From positions 6,219 through 70,218 of the forward strand of contig JAEYCB010000031.1 in assembly GCA_023404345.1 (NCBI GenBank): DNA of 64,000 nt, given 5' to 3'. Positions within the stretch are counted from its first letter, which is position 1. Every line of letters starts with the position of its first letter. Position numbers and translations under genes: made by a program. The notes under the pieces are model-generated. The model did not search any database and was not told where the DNA came from. It was given only the letters and a program-made list of their open reading frames with translations. This DNA comes from Bacillota bacterium (GTDB lineage: Bacteria > Bacillota > Clostridia > Christensenellales > Aristaeellaceae). Positions 8,330 through 16,335 of this stretch are shown here, one piece after another.

Positions 8330-8526
8330 GTGCAGAAAAAGTCCGGCTTTGCCGGTCTTTTCCGACAGATTTGCGCCGTTTTCCTCTCGCCCCTGCGGGG
8401 CTCCCGGGCGGGAAACGGCGTAAGGAAACCTTGCTGCGCAAGGCTTCCGAATCCACCGCACATGTCGCTGGATTCGGATTTCATTTGGAGGGCCTGCGGA
8501 ACCTCCCAAGCGGGTTTTTGACAGTC
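8330..8526 (-). repeat. Dispersed multi-hairpin intergenic element, copy 1
   Basis: Read on the minus strand, this begins GACTGTCAAA, contains a GGAGG..CCTCC hairpin, the CCGAATCC/GGATTCGG stem, CTTGCGCAGCAAG, CGCCGTTTCCCGCCCGGG and ends with GTCGGAAAAG..CCGG. The same ordered blocks recur at 14257, 16041 (partial) and 41880. No ORF is conserved. It fills the space between the convergent asparaginase and D-aminoacylase genes. Confidence 0.75.
8336..8362. terminator. Bidirectional terminator-like hairpin within repeat element 1
   Basis: AAAAAGTCCGGC TTT GCCGGTCTTTT: a 7-bp stem with A-tract and T-tract flanks, suitably placed after the asparaginase gene. Confidence 0.55.
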
Positions 8527-8528
8527 AG

Positions 8529-8569
8529 AGACATGCGTCTCCATCCCCGAAGGGAGGAAACGCATGTCT
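8529..8569. repeat. Hairpin repeat, copy b, right flank of repeat element 1
   Basis: Nearly identical direct copy of the 8286-8326 hairpin (one clear change, GCGTCTCC for GCGTTTCC). It lies just downstream of the D-aminoacylase stop at 8603. Confidence 0.8.
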
Positions 8570-8602
8570 GTTTTCTATTTTTGCTGGCGTGCGGGACAGC
8601 TT

Positions 8603-10183
8603 TTACACCCGCAGCACTTGTCCGGCGGAAACGCCAAGGGCTACGCCATCCCTCACAGCATGCTTGCCGTTAACGAACACATGGCAAATGCCCATAGGCC
8701 GTGCGGTGAGATCAGGGCCGGGGGCTGCGGCACGAGGGTCAAACACGGTCACATCAGCGTGATAGCCGGGGCGCAGGTAGCCGCGACCGGTCAGGCCGAA
8801 GCGGTCAGCCGCAGCGCCGGTCATCTGGCGCACCACGTGGGGAAGCGTGCCCTTTTCACGGCCCAGGCGAAGAAATTCAGGGAAGCAGCAGTAGGCAGCG
8901 GGGTTTTGCATGCCCTCATCCTCAAGCCAGGCATCGGTCATATAAAGGCATTTGTCATCCGCCATGAGACGATCCAGAATGTCGGGGGTCAGGTATTTAT
9001 GCATCAGCCCCCTTCCCTGCCCCTGTGTGTCCTCCACCAGCTGCAGGTAGGTGTCCAACGGGCTTTGGCCCCAGGCGCGCGCAATCTGCTTTACGTTCAG
9101 GCCAGCAATGTCGCGGTGCTTATCGCCTGCCCAGGTGATGACGATGTCGTCAAAGTCAAACCCCAACAACTTTTTGGTCACGCCGATTTCTACCGCAAGG
9201 CGTGCTCGCACTGCCGCCGAGCGGCGCTTCTTTTCGGGCAGAGTGAGGTACCAGCCCGGCAACACCACCGTGATGACCGAGGCGCCGTACATCATCGCGT
9301 AGGAATCATATTGGAAAGAAAGCCTCTCGGAATTGGCCCGGTCGATCAGGTCAAGGGCCTCGCCACAGGTGTTCCACGTGCGCGCGCCGACAAAGATCAA
9401 GTGAGAAAATTGCAGCTTTACCCCCGTTTCACGCGCCAGGGTGAGCATCTCATCCAGAGCGCGCAGGTTGTGAGCACGCCCTCCCACCGGCGGCGAATAG
9501 GACGTAGAGGCCGCTGAACACGCCCGCGCGTGCACCGTAAGCACGCGGTCATACCGCCGGGCCATCAGGGCCGCGCGGCGAAGCTCCTCATAGGTGGCAT
9601 AACGATCCGGCTCATACATAAGACCAAGCGACACGCCGCCTGCGCCCGCCTCCAGCGCATCCGCCATCAGCCCATCCAACCGGTCCAGTTCCTGCAAGGA
9701 AAGGGGCCGGGGATCATAGCCTGCCAGACTGATGCGTCCAGACATATGCCCGTATAGTGGCAGGAGGTTGACCGGAGGTCGGCCGCACGCCGCCATAAAG
9801 CCGGATAGGTCATGTACGTCGGGCGTGTCCGTCGGCAGAGAAAACAATCCGCTGCCGATCAGCGCGCGGTGAGGCGTATCCGCTTGCCAGCCAAAGGGCG
9901 AAAAGCCGCAGTTGCCCGCTACCTGCGTGGCGATGCCCTGCTCCAGAAACGGTGCGAAGTAACGGAAGGGACTGGGGCGGCAGGCAAACCAGTCGTTATG
10001 CGAATGGCTGTCGATAAATCCGGGAGCAACAGCCAGGTTTTCGCAGTCTACAACGAAGTCCGCTTCGGCGCTGTCGGGCGCATCCACGGCGGCAATGATT
10101 TCGTTTTCGAGGAGCAGGCTACCGCGGCGGGCAGGTTCGCCCGTGCCGTCATAAAGCCAGCCATTTTTGAGAAGTGTGCGCAT
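8603..10183 (-). CDS. N-acyl-D-amino-acid deacylase family amidohydrolase
   Basis: 526 residues, ATG at 10183 with AAAGGAGG upstream. It has the amidohydrolase N-terminal beta-sandwich (LLKNGWLYDGTG), then GFIDSHSHNDW with the metal-binding HxH at residues 60 and 62, and AGNCGFSP with Cys92, which corresponds to the metal-ligand Cys typical of D-aminoacylases. The C-terminus returns to the small domain (GYLRPGYHADVTVFDP). Enzymes of this family release D-amino acids from N-acyl-D-amino acids. The gene is alone, convergent with ansA and upstream-adjacent to the GTPase gene. The precise substrate is not evident; dihydroorotase-like relatives lack the NCG motif. Confidence 0.88.
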   Translation of the reverse strand: MRTLLKNGWLYDGTGEPARRGSLLLENEIIAAVDAPDSAEADFVVDCENLAVAPGFIDSHSHNDWFACRPSPFRYFAPFLEQGIATQVAGNCGFSPFGWQADTPHRALIGSGLFSLPTDTPDVHDLSGFMAACGRPPVNLLPLYGHMSGRISLAGYDPRPLSLQELDRLDGLMADALEAGAGGVSLGLMYEPDRYATYEELRRAALMARRYDRVLTVHARACSAASTSYSPPVGGRAHNLRALDEMLTLARETGVKLQFSHLIFVGARTWNTCGEALDLIDRANSERLSFQYDSYAMMYGASVITVVLPGWYLTLPEKKRRSAAVRARLAVEIGVTKKLLGFDFDDIVITWAGDKHRDIAGLNVKQIARAWGQSPLDTYLQLVEDTQGQGRGLMHKYLTPDILDRLMADDKCLYMTDAWLEDEGMQNPAAYCCFPEFLRLGREKGTLPHVVRQMTGAAADRFGLTGRGYLRPGYHADVTVFDPRAAAPGPDLTARPMGICHVFVNGKHAVRDGVALGVSAGQVLRV

Positions 10184-10322
10184 GGGAGGCCTCCTTTCTG
10201 AGCGGGGAATGGAAATTTTGCAGCCAGGGGCGAAGCATGGGCGCGCCGCCTATTCAGGCGGGCAGCGCATCTAGGCGTACGAAGGACGGAAAACGGGCAT
10301 TTGGGATGGAGCGTTACCTCTA

Positions 10323-12269
10323 TCAGGGGTGCTCCACGGGCAGGTGCATAAGCGCATCTGCCTCATCCCATGGCACAAAGTAGCCCGCCCCATGGGAACA
10401 GAACACGCTGCCCGCAGGATTATCCGTATCAGCTCCAGGGTCATAGGCGGCCGCCTCTATGGCGGAAGCAAAATCACGGCAAGGGTCATAGCCGTCCGGA
10501 AGAAGGGAAATTTCGCCCTCGCCATGGGTAAGGGCACGCAGTGCCGCTGGATAGTCCATGAGCGCTGCCACGGGTCCGCGCCCGCCAAGGCGCACAGCCC
10601 CGCCCAACGTTTCAGGAGCACCGCAGGAAGCGCCCATGGCGCTGAGGTCGGTCATCACGCGGCCTATATTTTCTGCAGGCACGGTCAGCGCAAAGCGGTA
10701 GTATGGTTCCAGAAGCACGCTTTGCGCCTTCATCAGTCCCTGCCGGATGGCACGGTATACCGCCTGCCGGAAATCGCCTCCCTCGGTGTGCTTGAGGTGC
10801 GCCCGGCCGGAAAGCAGCGTCACCCGCACATCGGTCAGCGGCGCGCCCAGCAGCACGCCCCGATGCTCGCGCTCCAATACATGCGTACGAATCAAGCTCT
10901 GGTAGGGCGCGGGCAGATCGTCCACATGGCAGCGGCTGTCGAAGGTGACGCCGCTACCGCGAGGGCCGGGAGAGATAAGCAGGTGCGCCTCGGCATAGTG
11001 CCTGAGCGGCTCGTAATGTCCGCAGCCTACCACGGGCGCAGCGATGGTTTCCCGATAGAGCACATGGGGAGGCATCAGGCGCACGCAAAGGCCAAAACGA
11101 TCCTGCATCAGCCGGGCAAGCACCTCGATCTGCACAGGCCCCATCACGCATACGGTTGCGCTCAGGTGCTCTGCATCCCACTGCACACACAGCGCGGGGT
11201 CCTCGTCCTCCAGAAGGCGCAGGCATTCCATCAGGCGCGTAGGCGGGGTGCCTTCCGGCGGCTCTACGCGCACGGCCAATACAGGCTGCACCGGCGTGGG
11301 CGATGGCGTAAGCCCACTGGGCCGCAGCAAATCGCCGCAGCTGGGGACGCTGAGGCCCGTCACCCCCACCACATCGCCCGCATGGGCACACTCCATTGCG
11401 GTGAAGGATGCCCCGCGGTACAGGCGCAGCTGGTGAATCTTTTCCGTACCGTCCGAAAAAGAGAAGGCGTCACGCGGGTGCAAGCTGCCCGAAAGCACCT
11501 TCAGAAAACACACACGCTCGCCCGACGGGTCACGGCGCACCTGATAGACCAGCGCTTCGGGCTCGCCATCCCGCGGCAGCTTTGGCAGCTCGTCCGACAG
11601 GCGGGCAATTGCATCCAGCAACGCGATTACGCCTTGTCCTCGCAGTGCCGCGCCCATCAGCACGGGAAACGCCTCCCGCCGAGCAAAGAGCGCACAAAGC
11701 GTATTCCACGCATCGTCCGCAGAGGCAGTCCCCTCTAGGCAGCGTTCCAGAAAGCTGTCATCCAAGAGGGAAAGCGCATCGATATCCGGAGCCCCATCCG
11801 CAATGGGCACAATGCGCGAAGTAAGGCGCTCCTGAAGACGGGATAGCGCATCCGGCAGAGAAAAACCCGGCAGATCCGATTTATTGAGAAAAATCAGTGT
11901 TGGCAGGCCACGTTCTCCGGCCATGGCAAAGAGCGCGGCGGTGTGCGCGTCCACACGGGCAGTCCCGTCCACAACCAGCACGCACAGGTCCGCCGCCACC
12001 AGCGCCCGCGCCGTCTCGGAGGCGAAATCGACGTGGCCGGGCGTGTCAATAAGGGTAAAGCGGCGTTCCTGCCATTCCAGCCATGCCTGCCCGGAAAAGA
12101 CGGTGATACCGCGTTCACGCTCGATGGGGTCGATATCCAGTACGGTATCGCCATGGTCCACGCGGCCCGCGCGGCGAAGCGCCCCCGCCGCCAGCAGCTG
12201 CTGCTCGCACAGGGTGGTCTTTCCCGCGTCCACATGGGCCATTACCGCGAAGGTGCGTGCCGCACTCAT
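10323..12269 (-). CDS. TetM/EF-G-like translation GTPase, divergent (probably not a resistance gene)
   Basis: 648 residues. The ATG at 12269 overlaps the preceding methyltransferase stop as ATGA, and the family N-terminus (TFAVMAHVDAGKTTL) follows at once. G motifs: AHVDAGKTT (G1), RGITV (G2), DTPGHVDF (G3), NKSD (G4; usually NKxD). EF-G domains II-V follow. The C-terminus carries SVFCSHGAGYFVPWDEAD, a feature I associate with chromosomal clostridial TetM-like GTPases rather than acquired Tet(M/O/W). It lacks the mobile context of tet genes and is translationally coupled to an rRNA-methyltransferase-like gene. The likely role is on the ribosome; tetracycline protection is possible but not supported. 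Confidence 0.8.
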   Translation of the reverse strand: MSAARTFAVMAHVDAGKTTLCEQQLLAAGALRRAGRVDHGDTVLDIDPIERERGITVFSGQAWLEWQERRFTLIDTPGHVDFASETARALVAADLCVLVVDGTARVDAHTAALFAMAGERGLPTLIFLNKSDLPGFSLPDALSRLQERLTSRIVPIADGAPDIDALSLLDDSFLERCLEGTASADDAWNTLCALFARREAFPVLMGAALRGQGVIALLDAIARLSDELPKLPRDGEPEALVYQVRRDPSGERVCFLKVLSGSLHPRDAFSFSDGTEKIHQLRLYRGASFTAMECAHAGDVVGVTGLSVPSCGDLLRPSGLTPSPTPVQPVLAVRVEPPEGTPPTRLMECLRLLEDEDPALCVQWDAEHLSATVCVMGPVQIEVLARLMQDRFGLCVRLMPPHVLYRETIAAPVVGCGHYEPLRHYAEAHLLISPGPRGSGVTFDSRCHVDDLPAPYQSLIRTHVLEREHRGVLLGAPLTDVRVTLLSGRAHLKHTEGGDFRQAVYRAIRQGLMKAQSVLLEPYYRFALTVPAENIGRVMTDLSAMGASCGAPETLGGAVRLGGRGPVAALMDYPAALRALTHGEGEISLLPDGYDPCRDFASAIEAAAYDPGADTDNPAGSVFCSHGAGYFVPWDEADALMHLPVEHP

Positions 12270-13432
12270 TTGAACACCTGAAACAGCGCGCACTTGAGGT
12301 ACTGCGTCTCCGGCGAAGACAGCAGAATGGGATGGTCGCGTCCTTGCGTACGCCATTCAATTTGCTTAAGCTGCACTTTCGCGTCCTTCTGTGCATCCAG
12401 CAGCATGCCCCGGAACAGATCGGGCGTAACATGTTGGCTGCATGAACAGGTAATGAAAAATCCTCCGTCGCGCGTGAGCTTCATGCCTCGCAGGTTAATT
12501 TCCTTATATCCGCGCAGCGCACCCTCCACCGCCGAGCGCGTCTTGGTGAAGGCGGGCGGGTCGAGGATGACCACGTCATACTGATCGCCCGCAGACTGGC
12601 GGGCACGCAGAAAATCGAAGGCATTGGCGCACTCGAAGTGCACGCGGTCCTCTACACCGTTAAGCCGTGCGTTTTCCAGCGCGCACGCACATGCGTGGTC
12701 GCTGATATCCACGCCGGTAACCTCCGCAGCGCCGTAGTGCGCCGCATGCAGGGCAAAGCTGCCTGTGTGGGTAAAACAGTCCAGCACACGCATGCTTCCC
12801 ACAAACGGAGCGATGGCAGCGCGGTTCTCCTTCTGGTCTAGGAAAAAGCCGGTTTTCTGCCCTTTCTTTACATCCACCAGAAAACGCACACCGTTTTCGG
12901 CCATCTCCACTCGGTCGGGCACCTCGCCCCACAGCAGGCCTGTTTGCTGGGAGAGTCCTTCCAGTTCGCGCACGGGCACATCATTACGCTCATACACGCC
13001 GCGGGGCGACAGCTCATCCACCAGAGCGTCTACGATGTCCTGTTTGAACTGTTCCATTCCCAGGCACAGAATTTGAAGCACGATGACATCGCCAAACTTA
13101 TCCGCAATGACGGCAGGCAGGCCGTCGCTTTCGGCAAAGATCAGCCTGCAGCTAGACAGATCTGCAAAACGGCGGCGGTAATCCAGTGCGCGCTTGACAC
13201 GGGCGCGGATAAAAGCGGAATCGATAGGCTCATCCCGCCGGGCCAGGATGCGCAGGCTGATTTGCGAGCGTGGATTATACACAGCCATGGCCGCAAAACG
13301 TCCCGCTGAAGTAAGTACTCGCACAGGGCGGCCATCCGTCTGCCCCTCCTCGCGCTCGATATCACTTTTGAACACCCAGGGATGCCCGCCGAGCACGCGC
13401 TGTTCGCGGCCCCTGCGCAGATAGACATTCAT
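12266..13432 (-). CDS. RlmI-like class I SAM-dependent rRNA methyltransferase
   Basis: 388 residues from the ATG at 13432, with AAGGAGG 11 bp upstream. An N-terminal PUA-like region (VYLRRGREQRVLGGHPWVFKSDI) is followed by a Rossmann methyltransferase domain: FFLDQKENR, VLDCFTHTGSFALHAA (SAM-binding), and VILDPPAF near residue 290 (catalytic motif IV). This is the RlmI/YccW architecture; E. coli RlmI makes m5C1962 in 23S rRNA. The stop overlaps the next gene's start by 4 bp, linking it to a ribosomal GTPase. The exact target base in this organism is inferred only from family. Confidence 0.85.
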   Translation of the reverse strand: MNVYLRRGREQRVLGGHPWVFKSDIEREEGQTDGRPVRVLTSAGRFAAMAVYNPRSQISLRILARRDEPIDSAFIRARVKRALDYRRRFADLSSCRLIFAESDGLPAVIADKFGDVIVLQILCLGMEQFKQDIVDALVDELSPRGVYERNDVPVRELEGLSQQTGLLWGEVPDRVEMAENGVRFLVDVKKGQKTGFFLDQKENRAAIAPFVGSMRVLDCFTHTGSFALHAAHYGAAEVTGVDISDHACACALENARLNGVEDRVHFECANAFDFLRARQSAGDQYDVVILDPPAFTKTRSAVEGALRGYKEINLRGMKLTRDGGFFITCSCSQHVTPDLFRGMLLDAQKDAKVQLKQIEWRTQGRDHPILLSSPETQYLKCALFQVFK

Positions 13433-13567
13433 CGAAAAAAAGCCTCCTTGCAAAACATATGTGGGAGCGCCGCTTCCATTATAGCACAGACCAGACGGTT
13501 GAAAAACCCAAAGTGGCCGGGGAAAGTCAAGTACCGCACACCCGGTGTGGCGTTTTTTGCCAGAGCG

Positions 13568-13576
13568 TGGTACAAT
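13568..13576 (+). promoter_or_regulatory. Extended -10 promoter of shikimate-kinase-like gene
   Basis: TGG followed by TACAAT (TGnTACAAT) lies 26 bp upstream of the ATG at 13602. No good -35 lies at 17 bp, which fits an extended -10 promoter. Confidence 0.5.
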
Positions 13577-13601
13577 GAATAGCCGAAAGGGGGACGGGCG
13601 G

Positions 13602-14126
13602 ATGAACAATGTGGTGCTGATCGGAATGCCCGGAAGCGGCAAGAGCACGGTGGGCGTGCTCGCAGCCAAGGCCCTGACGATGGATTTTGTGGACACAGAC
13701 CTTCTGCTTCAGCGCAAGGCCGGGCGGCCGCTGCAGCAGATGGTGGACGAGCTGGGCACAGAGGGCTTCTCCCGGGTGGAAGAGGCATGCATATGCGATT
13801 TGCAGGCGCACGGCATGGTGATTGCCACAGGCGGATCGGTGGCCATGGAGGATACGGCCATGGAGCACCTGAAGGAAAACGGGCTGGTGGTTTTTCTGCG
13901 CCTGCCGCTGGAAACGCTGACGCGGCGGCTGAAAAACATGAAAACCCGTGGCATTGCTATGGAAAAAGGACAGACACTGCGGGATTTGTACGACCTTCGC
14001 CAACCGGCCTACCTGAAATGGGCCGACGCGGTGGTGGACGCGGACGGACTGAGCGTGGAGGAAACTGTGGAGCGCGTGGTGGCCGCCGTGCGGGAGCACG
14101 AGGACGGCGAAACGCAGGAAGGATAA
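13602..14126 (+). CDS. Shikimate-kinase-like P-loop kinase with altered substrate site
   Basis: 174 residues, ATG with GAAAGGGGG upstream. Walker A is GMPGSGKST (near residue 8), and FVDTDLL keeps the DxD of shikimate kinases. Two family-defining features differ from AroK: the GFR arginine that binds shikimate reads GFSRVEE, and the GGG motif is shortened to ATGGSV. The C-terminal lid/base segment GQTLRDLYDLRQPAY is kept. A canonical shikimate kinase domain is present elsewhere in the window, fused to AroE (36073-37308). This gene is therefore more likely a paralogue with another small-molecule substrate. It is divergent from the RlmI-like gene. Confidence 0.75.
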   Translation: MNNVVLIGMPGSGKSTVGVLAAKALTMDFVDTDLLLQRKAGRPLQQMVDELGTEGFSRVEEACICDLQAHGMVIATGGSVAMEDTAMEHLKENGLVVFLRLPLETLTRRLKNMKTRGIAMEKGQTLRDLYDLRQPAYLKWADAVVDADGLSVEETVERVVAAVREHEDGETQEG

Positions 14127-14156
14127 AAGGCATACATATAAATAAATGTAAGAAAG

Positions 14157-14202
14157 GCGGGCCGCGCCGGAAAAGCATTTTGCTTCTCTGGAGCGGCCCG
14201 CT
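14157..14202. repeat. Long imperfect hairpin after shikimate-kinase-like gene
   Basis: GCGGGCCGC and GCGGCCCGC form a 9-bp outer stem; the inner arms (CCGGAAAAGCA / TGCTTCTCTGG) continue the stem with one wobble and one mismatch. It lies between convergent genes and may terminate or stabilise either transcript. Confidence 0.6.
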
Positions 14203-14256
14203 TCAGGCTACTTGAAAAATCCGGAGGGGGGGATGCAGGAGGAAGTTTCAAGCTTC

Positions 14257-14402
14257 AGACTGTCAAAGAAACGTCCTTTGGGGGAGGTTTGGAGGACCCG
14301 GAGGCCCTCCAAATAAAAATCGAATCCAGCACCATGCGCGGTGAATTCGGAAGTCTTGCGATTTCCTTTAAAAGGCCGGCACAGCCGGACTTTTTTGACC
14401 TG
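14257..14402 (+). repeat. Dispersed multi-hairpin intergenic element, copy 2
   Basis: Begins CAGACTGTCAAAG, then GGAGGTTTGGAGGACCC, CCTCCAAAT, ATCGAATCC..GAATTCGGAAGTCTTGCG and ends with a GGCCGGCACAGCCGGAC hairpin and T6. Blocks and order match copies 1 and 4; the CGCCGTTTCCC module is missing. Lies between two convergent genes. Confidence 0.75.
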
Positions 14403-14421
14403 CTGCGGGCCCGCAACGGGT

Positions 14422-14913
14422 CTAGCGGTAACGGATCTCTCCGGTGAGCAGGCGGATGCGCGCCGCCTCGGCGGGGTATTGCGCAATCAGCGCTTCCGGA
14501 TCGGAGGCGTGCTCGTAGTCGGAGTCCTCATAGCCGGGGCTCATGGTGGTGCCCATAAGGCCGTACCGCCCGCCGGGGCAGAGGCGGGAGCCCTGCCAGG
14601 CGCCGGCGGGGACCACATGCTGCACCTCCTGCCCGGCGCAGATGTCGCTCCCCAGGACCGTCACCCGGCTGGTGCCGTCGGGCAGCAGCTCCAAAAGCTC
14701 CACCGGGTCGCCGCTGTAGAAGTGGTACACCTCGTCGGTGCACAGCCGGTGCAGGTGGGAGTACCCCTGCCCAGTGAGCATGAAGTAGATGGCCGAGCCC
14801 ATATCCCGTCCATCCACCTTGCCAGGAGAGCGGTAGCTGGAACGGAAGAGCCCCCCTTCCTGCGAAAGCGGGGTCAGGCCAAGAATATCGATGATCTTCT
14901 GAATGTCGTCCAT
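14422..14913 (-). CDS. Cupin, DUF985-type
   Basis: 163 residues, ATG at 14913 preceded by AAGGAGGAG. The sequence (IIDILGLTPLSQEGGLFRSSYRS...) with YFMLTGQGYSHLHRL, DEVYHFYSGDPVELLEL and VPAGAWQGSRL is that of the DUF985 cupins, a single beta-barrel domain with His residues (SHLHRL) and Glu that may bind a metal. Function unknown for the family. It starts 12 bp after the stop of the oxidoreductase gene and probably forms a two-gene unit with it. Confidence 0.85.
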   Translation of the reverse strand: MDDIQKIIDILGLTPLSQEGGLFRSSYRSPGKVDGRDMGSAIYFMLTGQGYSHLHRLCTDEVYHFYSGDPVELLELLPDGTSRVTVLGSDICAGQEVQHVVPAGAWQGSRLCPGGRYGLMGTTMSPGYEDSDYEHASDPEALIAQYPAEAARIRLLTGEIRYR

Positions 14914-14925
14914 GTCCTCTCCTCC

Positions 14926-16008
14926 TTACACGTCCGCCCAAGTCCCGTTTTCCCGGGCGCTGCGTTCCACCGCCCGGCACAGCCGCGCCAGCCGCGCCCC
15001 ATCCTCAAAAGAGGGGAAATCTCCCCGCTGCGCCGGGACGGTCCAGCCCAGCGCGGCATAGTAACGCGTGGCCAGCGTGATAAAGGTGTCGGTGAAGCCG
15101 TTGAAGCCGAAGGGGTAGAGGGCGGTCTGCACCCCGCTGCCCTTGGAGGCTCCGTGCAGGGCGGTGCTGGCCTCGCTGTCCCACCACACGCTACGGTTTT
15201 TGCCGGTGATCTCAAGGCTCAGGCGGTTGGTGCGGCCATGGGACACCTCGGAGAGGACCGCCGAACCGATGGCCCCGCCCGCCATGCGGAAGTGGAGGAG
15301 GGCGCTGTCCTCCGAGCGCACCGTGACGGGGCCGCCCTCCGCCGCTTCGGGAGACTCCATCATGCCGCCTTTTAGCACCCGCTGCGGCTGAAAGCAGCCG
15401 AAGAGGGCCTGCACCGACGTGATCTTGTCGCCGGTGAGGTACTCCGCCAGATCCAGCCAATGGGTGCCAATCTCGGTGACGGCGCGCATCGTCCCGCCTA
15501 CCGCCTCATCGTAGCGCCAGCCGTAGGGAGCGGGCAGGGCATGGAACTCCTGCAGATAGGCGCCATGGACCAGGAACACCGGTCCGAATGCCGGGTCCGC
15601 CACCCGCGTCTTGGCTTCCTGGCAGGCCGGGTGGAAGCGCACGTTAAGGTTCACCGCGCAGGCCAGCCCCTTCTCCCGGGCCAGCCGGGCCAGCTCACCG
15701 GCCTGCTCCGGGTCCAGACACAGTGGCTTTTCGCACAGCACGTTCCGGCCGTGTTCCAGGAGGAATTTGACCATCTCATAGTGGAGTCCCGGCGGGGTGC
15801 AGACGTGGACCGAGCCGACGGACTCGTCCAGCAGCGCCGCCGGGTCCGTGGACCACTCGGGAACCCCCCACTGCTGCGCGAAGGCCCTTGCCCCCGCCTC
15901 GCTATGGTTCACGACCGTGCGGATGGGGATGCCGATAGCCCGCAGGGCCATGGCGTGGGTCTGCGCGATGCCTCCGGTACCCCAGATGGCTGCCTGATGC
16001 TGATTCAT
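14926..16008 (-). CDS. Gfo/Idh/MocA-family NAD(P)-dependent oxidoreductase
   Basis: 360 residues from the ATG at 16008 with AAAGGGGG upstream; the longer open frame upstream lies in repeat-element DNA and is not expected to be translated. The N-terminal Rossmann domain starts AAIWGTGGIAQTHAMAL, followed by VHVCTPPGLHYEMV and the family EKP motif (NVLCEKPLCLD). The C-terminal alpha/beta domain carries GGTMRAVTEIGTHWLDLAEYLTG with the usual HxxD-type catalytic region. Such enzymes oxidise or reduce sugars, inositols or their derivatives. The neighbouring cupin does not reveal the substrate. Confidence 0.87.
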   Translation of the reverse strand: MNQHQAAIWGTGGIAQTHAMALRAIGIPIRTVVNHSEAGARAFAQQWGVPEWSTDPAALLDESVGSVHVCTPPGLHYEMVKFLLEHGRNVLCEKPLCLDPEQAGELARLAREKGLACAVNLNVRFHPACQEAKTRVADPAFGPVFLVHGAYLQEFHALPAPYGWRYDEAVGGTMRAVTEIGTHWLDLAEYLTGDKITSVQALFGCFQPQRVLKGGMMESPEAAEGGPVTVRSEDSALLHFRMAGGAIGSAVLSEVSHGRTNRLSLEITGKNRSVWWDSEASTALHGASKGSGVQTALYPFGFNGFTDTFITLATRYYAALGWTVPAQRGDFPSFEDGARLARLCRAVERSARENGTWADV

Positions 16009-16040
16009 GGTGGCGTGCCCCCTTTCTCCGACTTTGGCGT

Positions 16041-16329
16041 GTCGAAAAAGTCCGCCTGCGGCGGACTCAGACTGTTGGCAAACTTTTTCCCCTGGAGGTT
16101 TGGAGGGCCCGCAGGTCCGCAACCTCAATCTTCGCGGTGAGCGCTGACCGCGCCCTCCGCTCGTTTTGCCCCCACCTTCGGGGCGCTTTGCCCCCTTCGG
16201 TGGCAAGTGCCCACAGGGCACACGCTTCCCTACGGTGCCGGGCGGGCGGGGAGCTTGCGCCCCTGCGCAAACATTTCTTAAGCATCCAGCGGAAAAGATC
16301 GCCACAGGCGAACTTTTCCGCCGCACGCG
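16041..16329 (+). repeat. Dispersed multi-hairpin intergenic element, copy 3 (partial, rearranged)
   Basis: Fills the space between RNase J and the oxidoreductase. It shares the opening (CAGACTGTTGGCAAA), the GGAGGTTTGGAGGGCCC module and the closing CGGAAAAGATCGCCACAGGCG/ACTTTTCCG hairpin with copies 1 and 4. The middle instead holds other GC hairpins (for example GTGCCCACAGGGCAC). No gene is seen here. Confidence 0.6.
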
Positions 16330-16335
16330 CGAGCG

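Noticed and set aside
10323..12269. Acquired tetracycline resistance gene
   Set aside because: Sequence is divergent from Tet(M/O/W), coupled to an rRNA methyltransferase gene and without mobile-element context.
16009..16326. N-terminal extension of the Gfo/Idh/MocA oxidoreductase
   Set aside because: It is translated repeat-element DNA; the Rossmann start and ribosome binding site fix the ATG at 16008.
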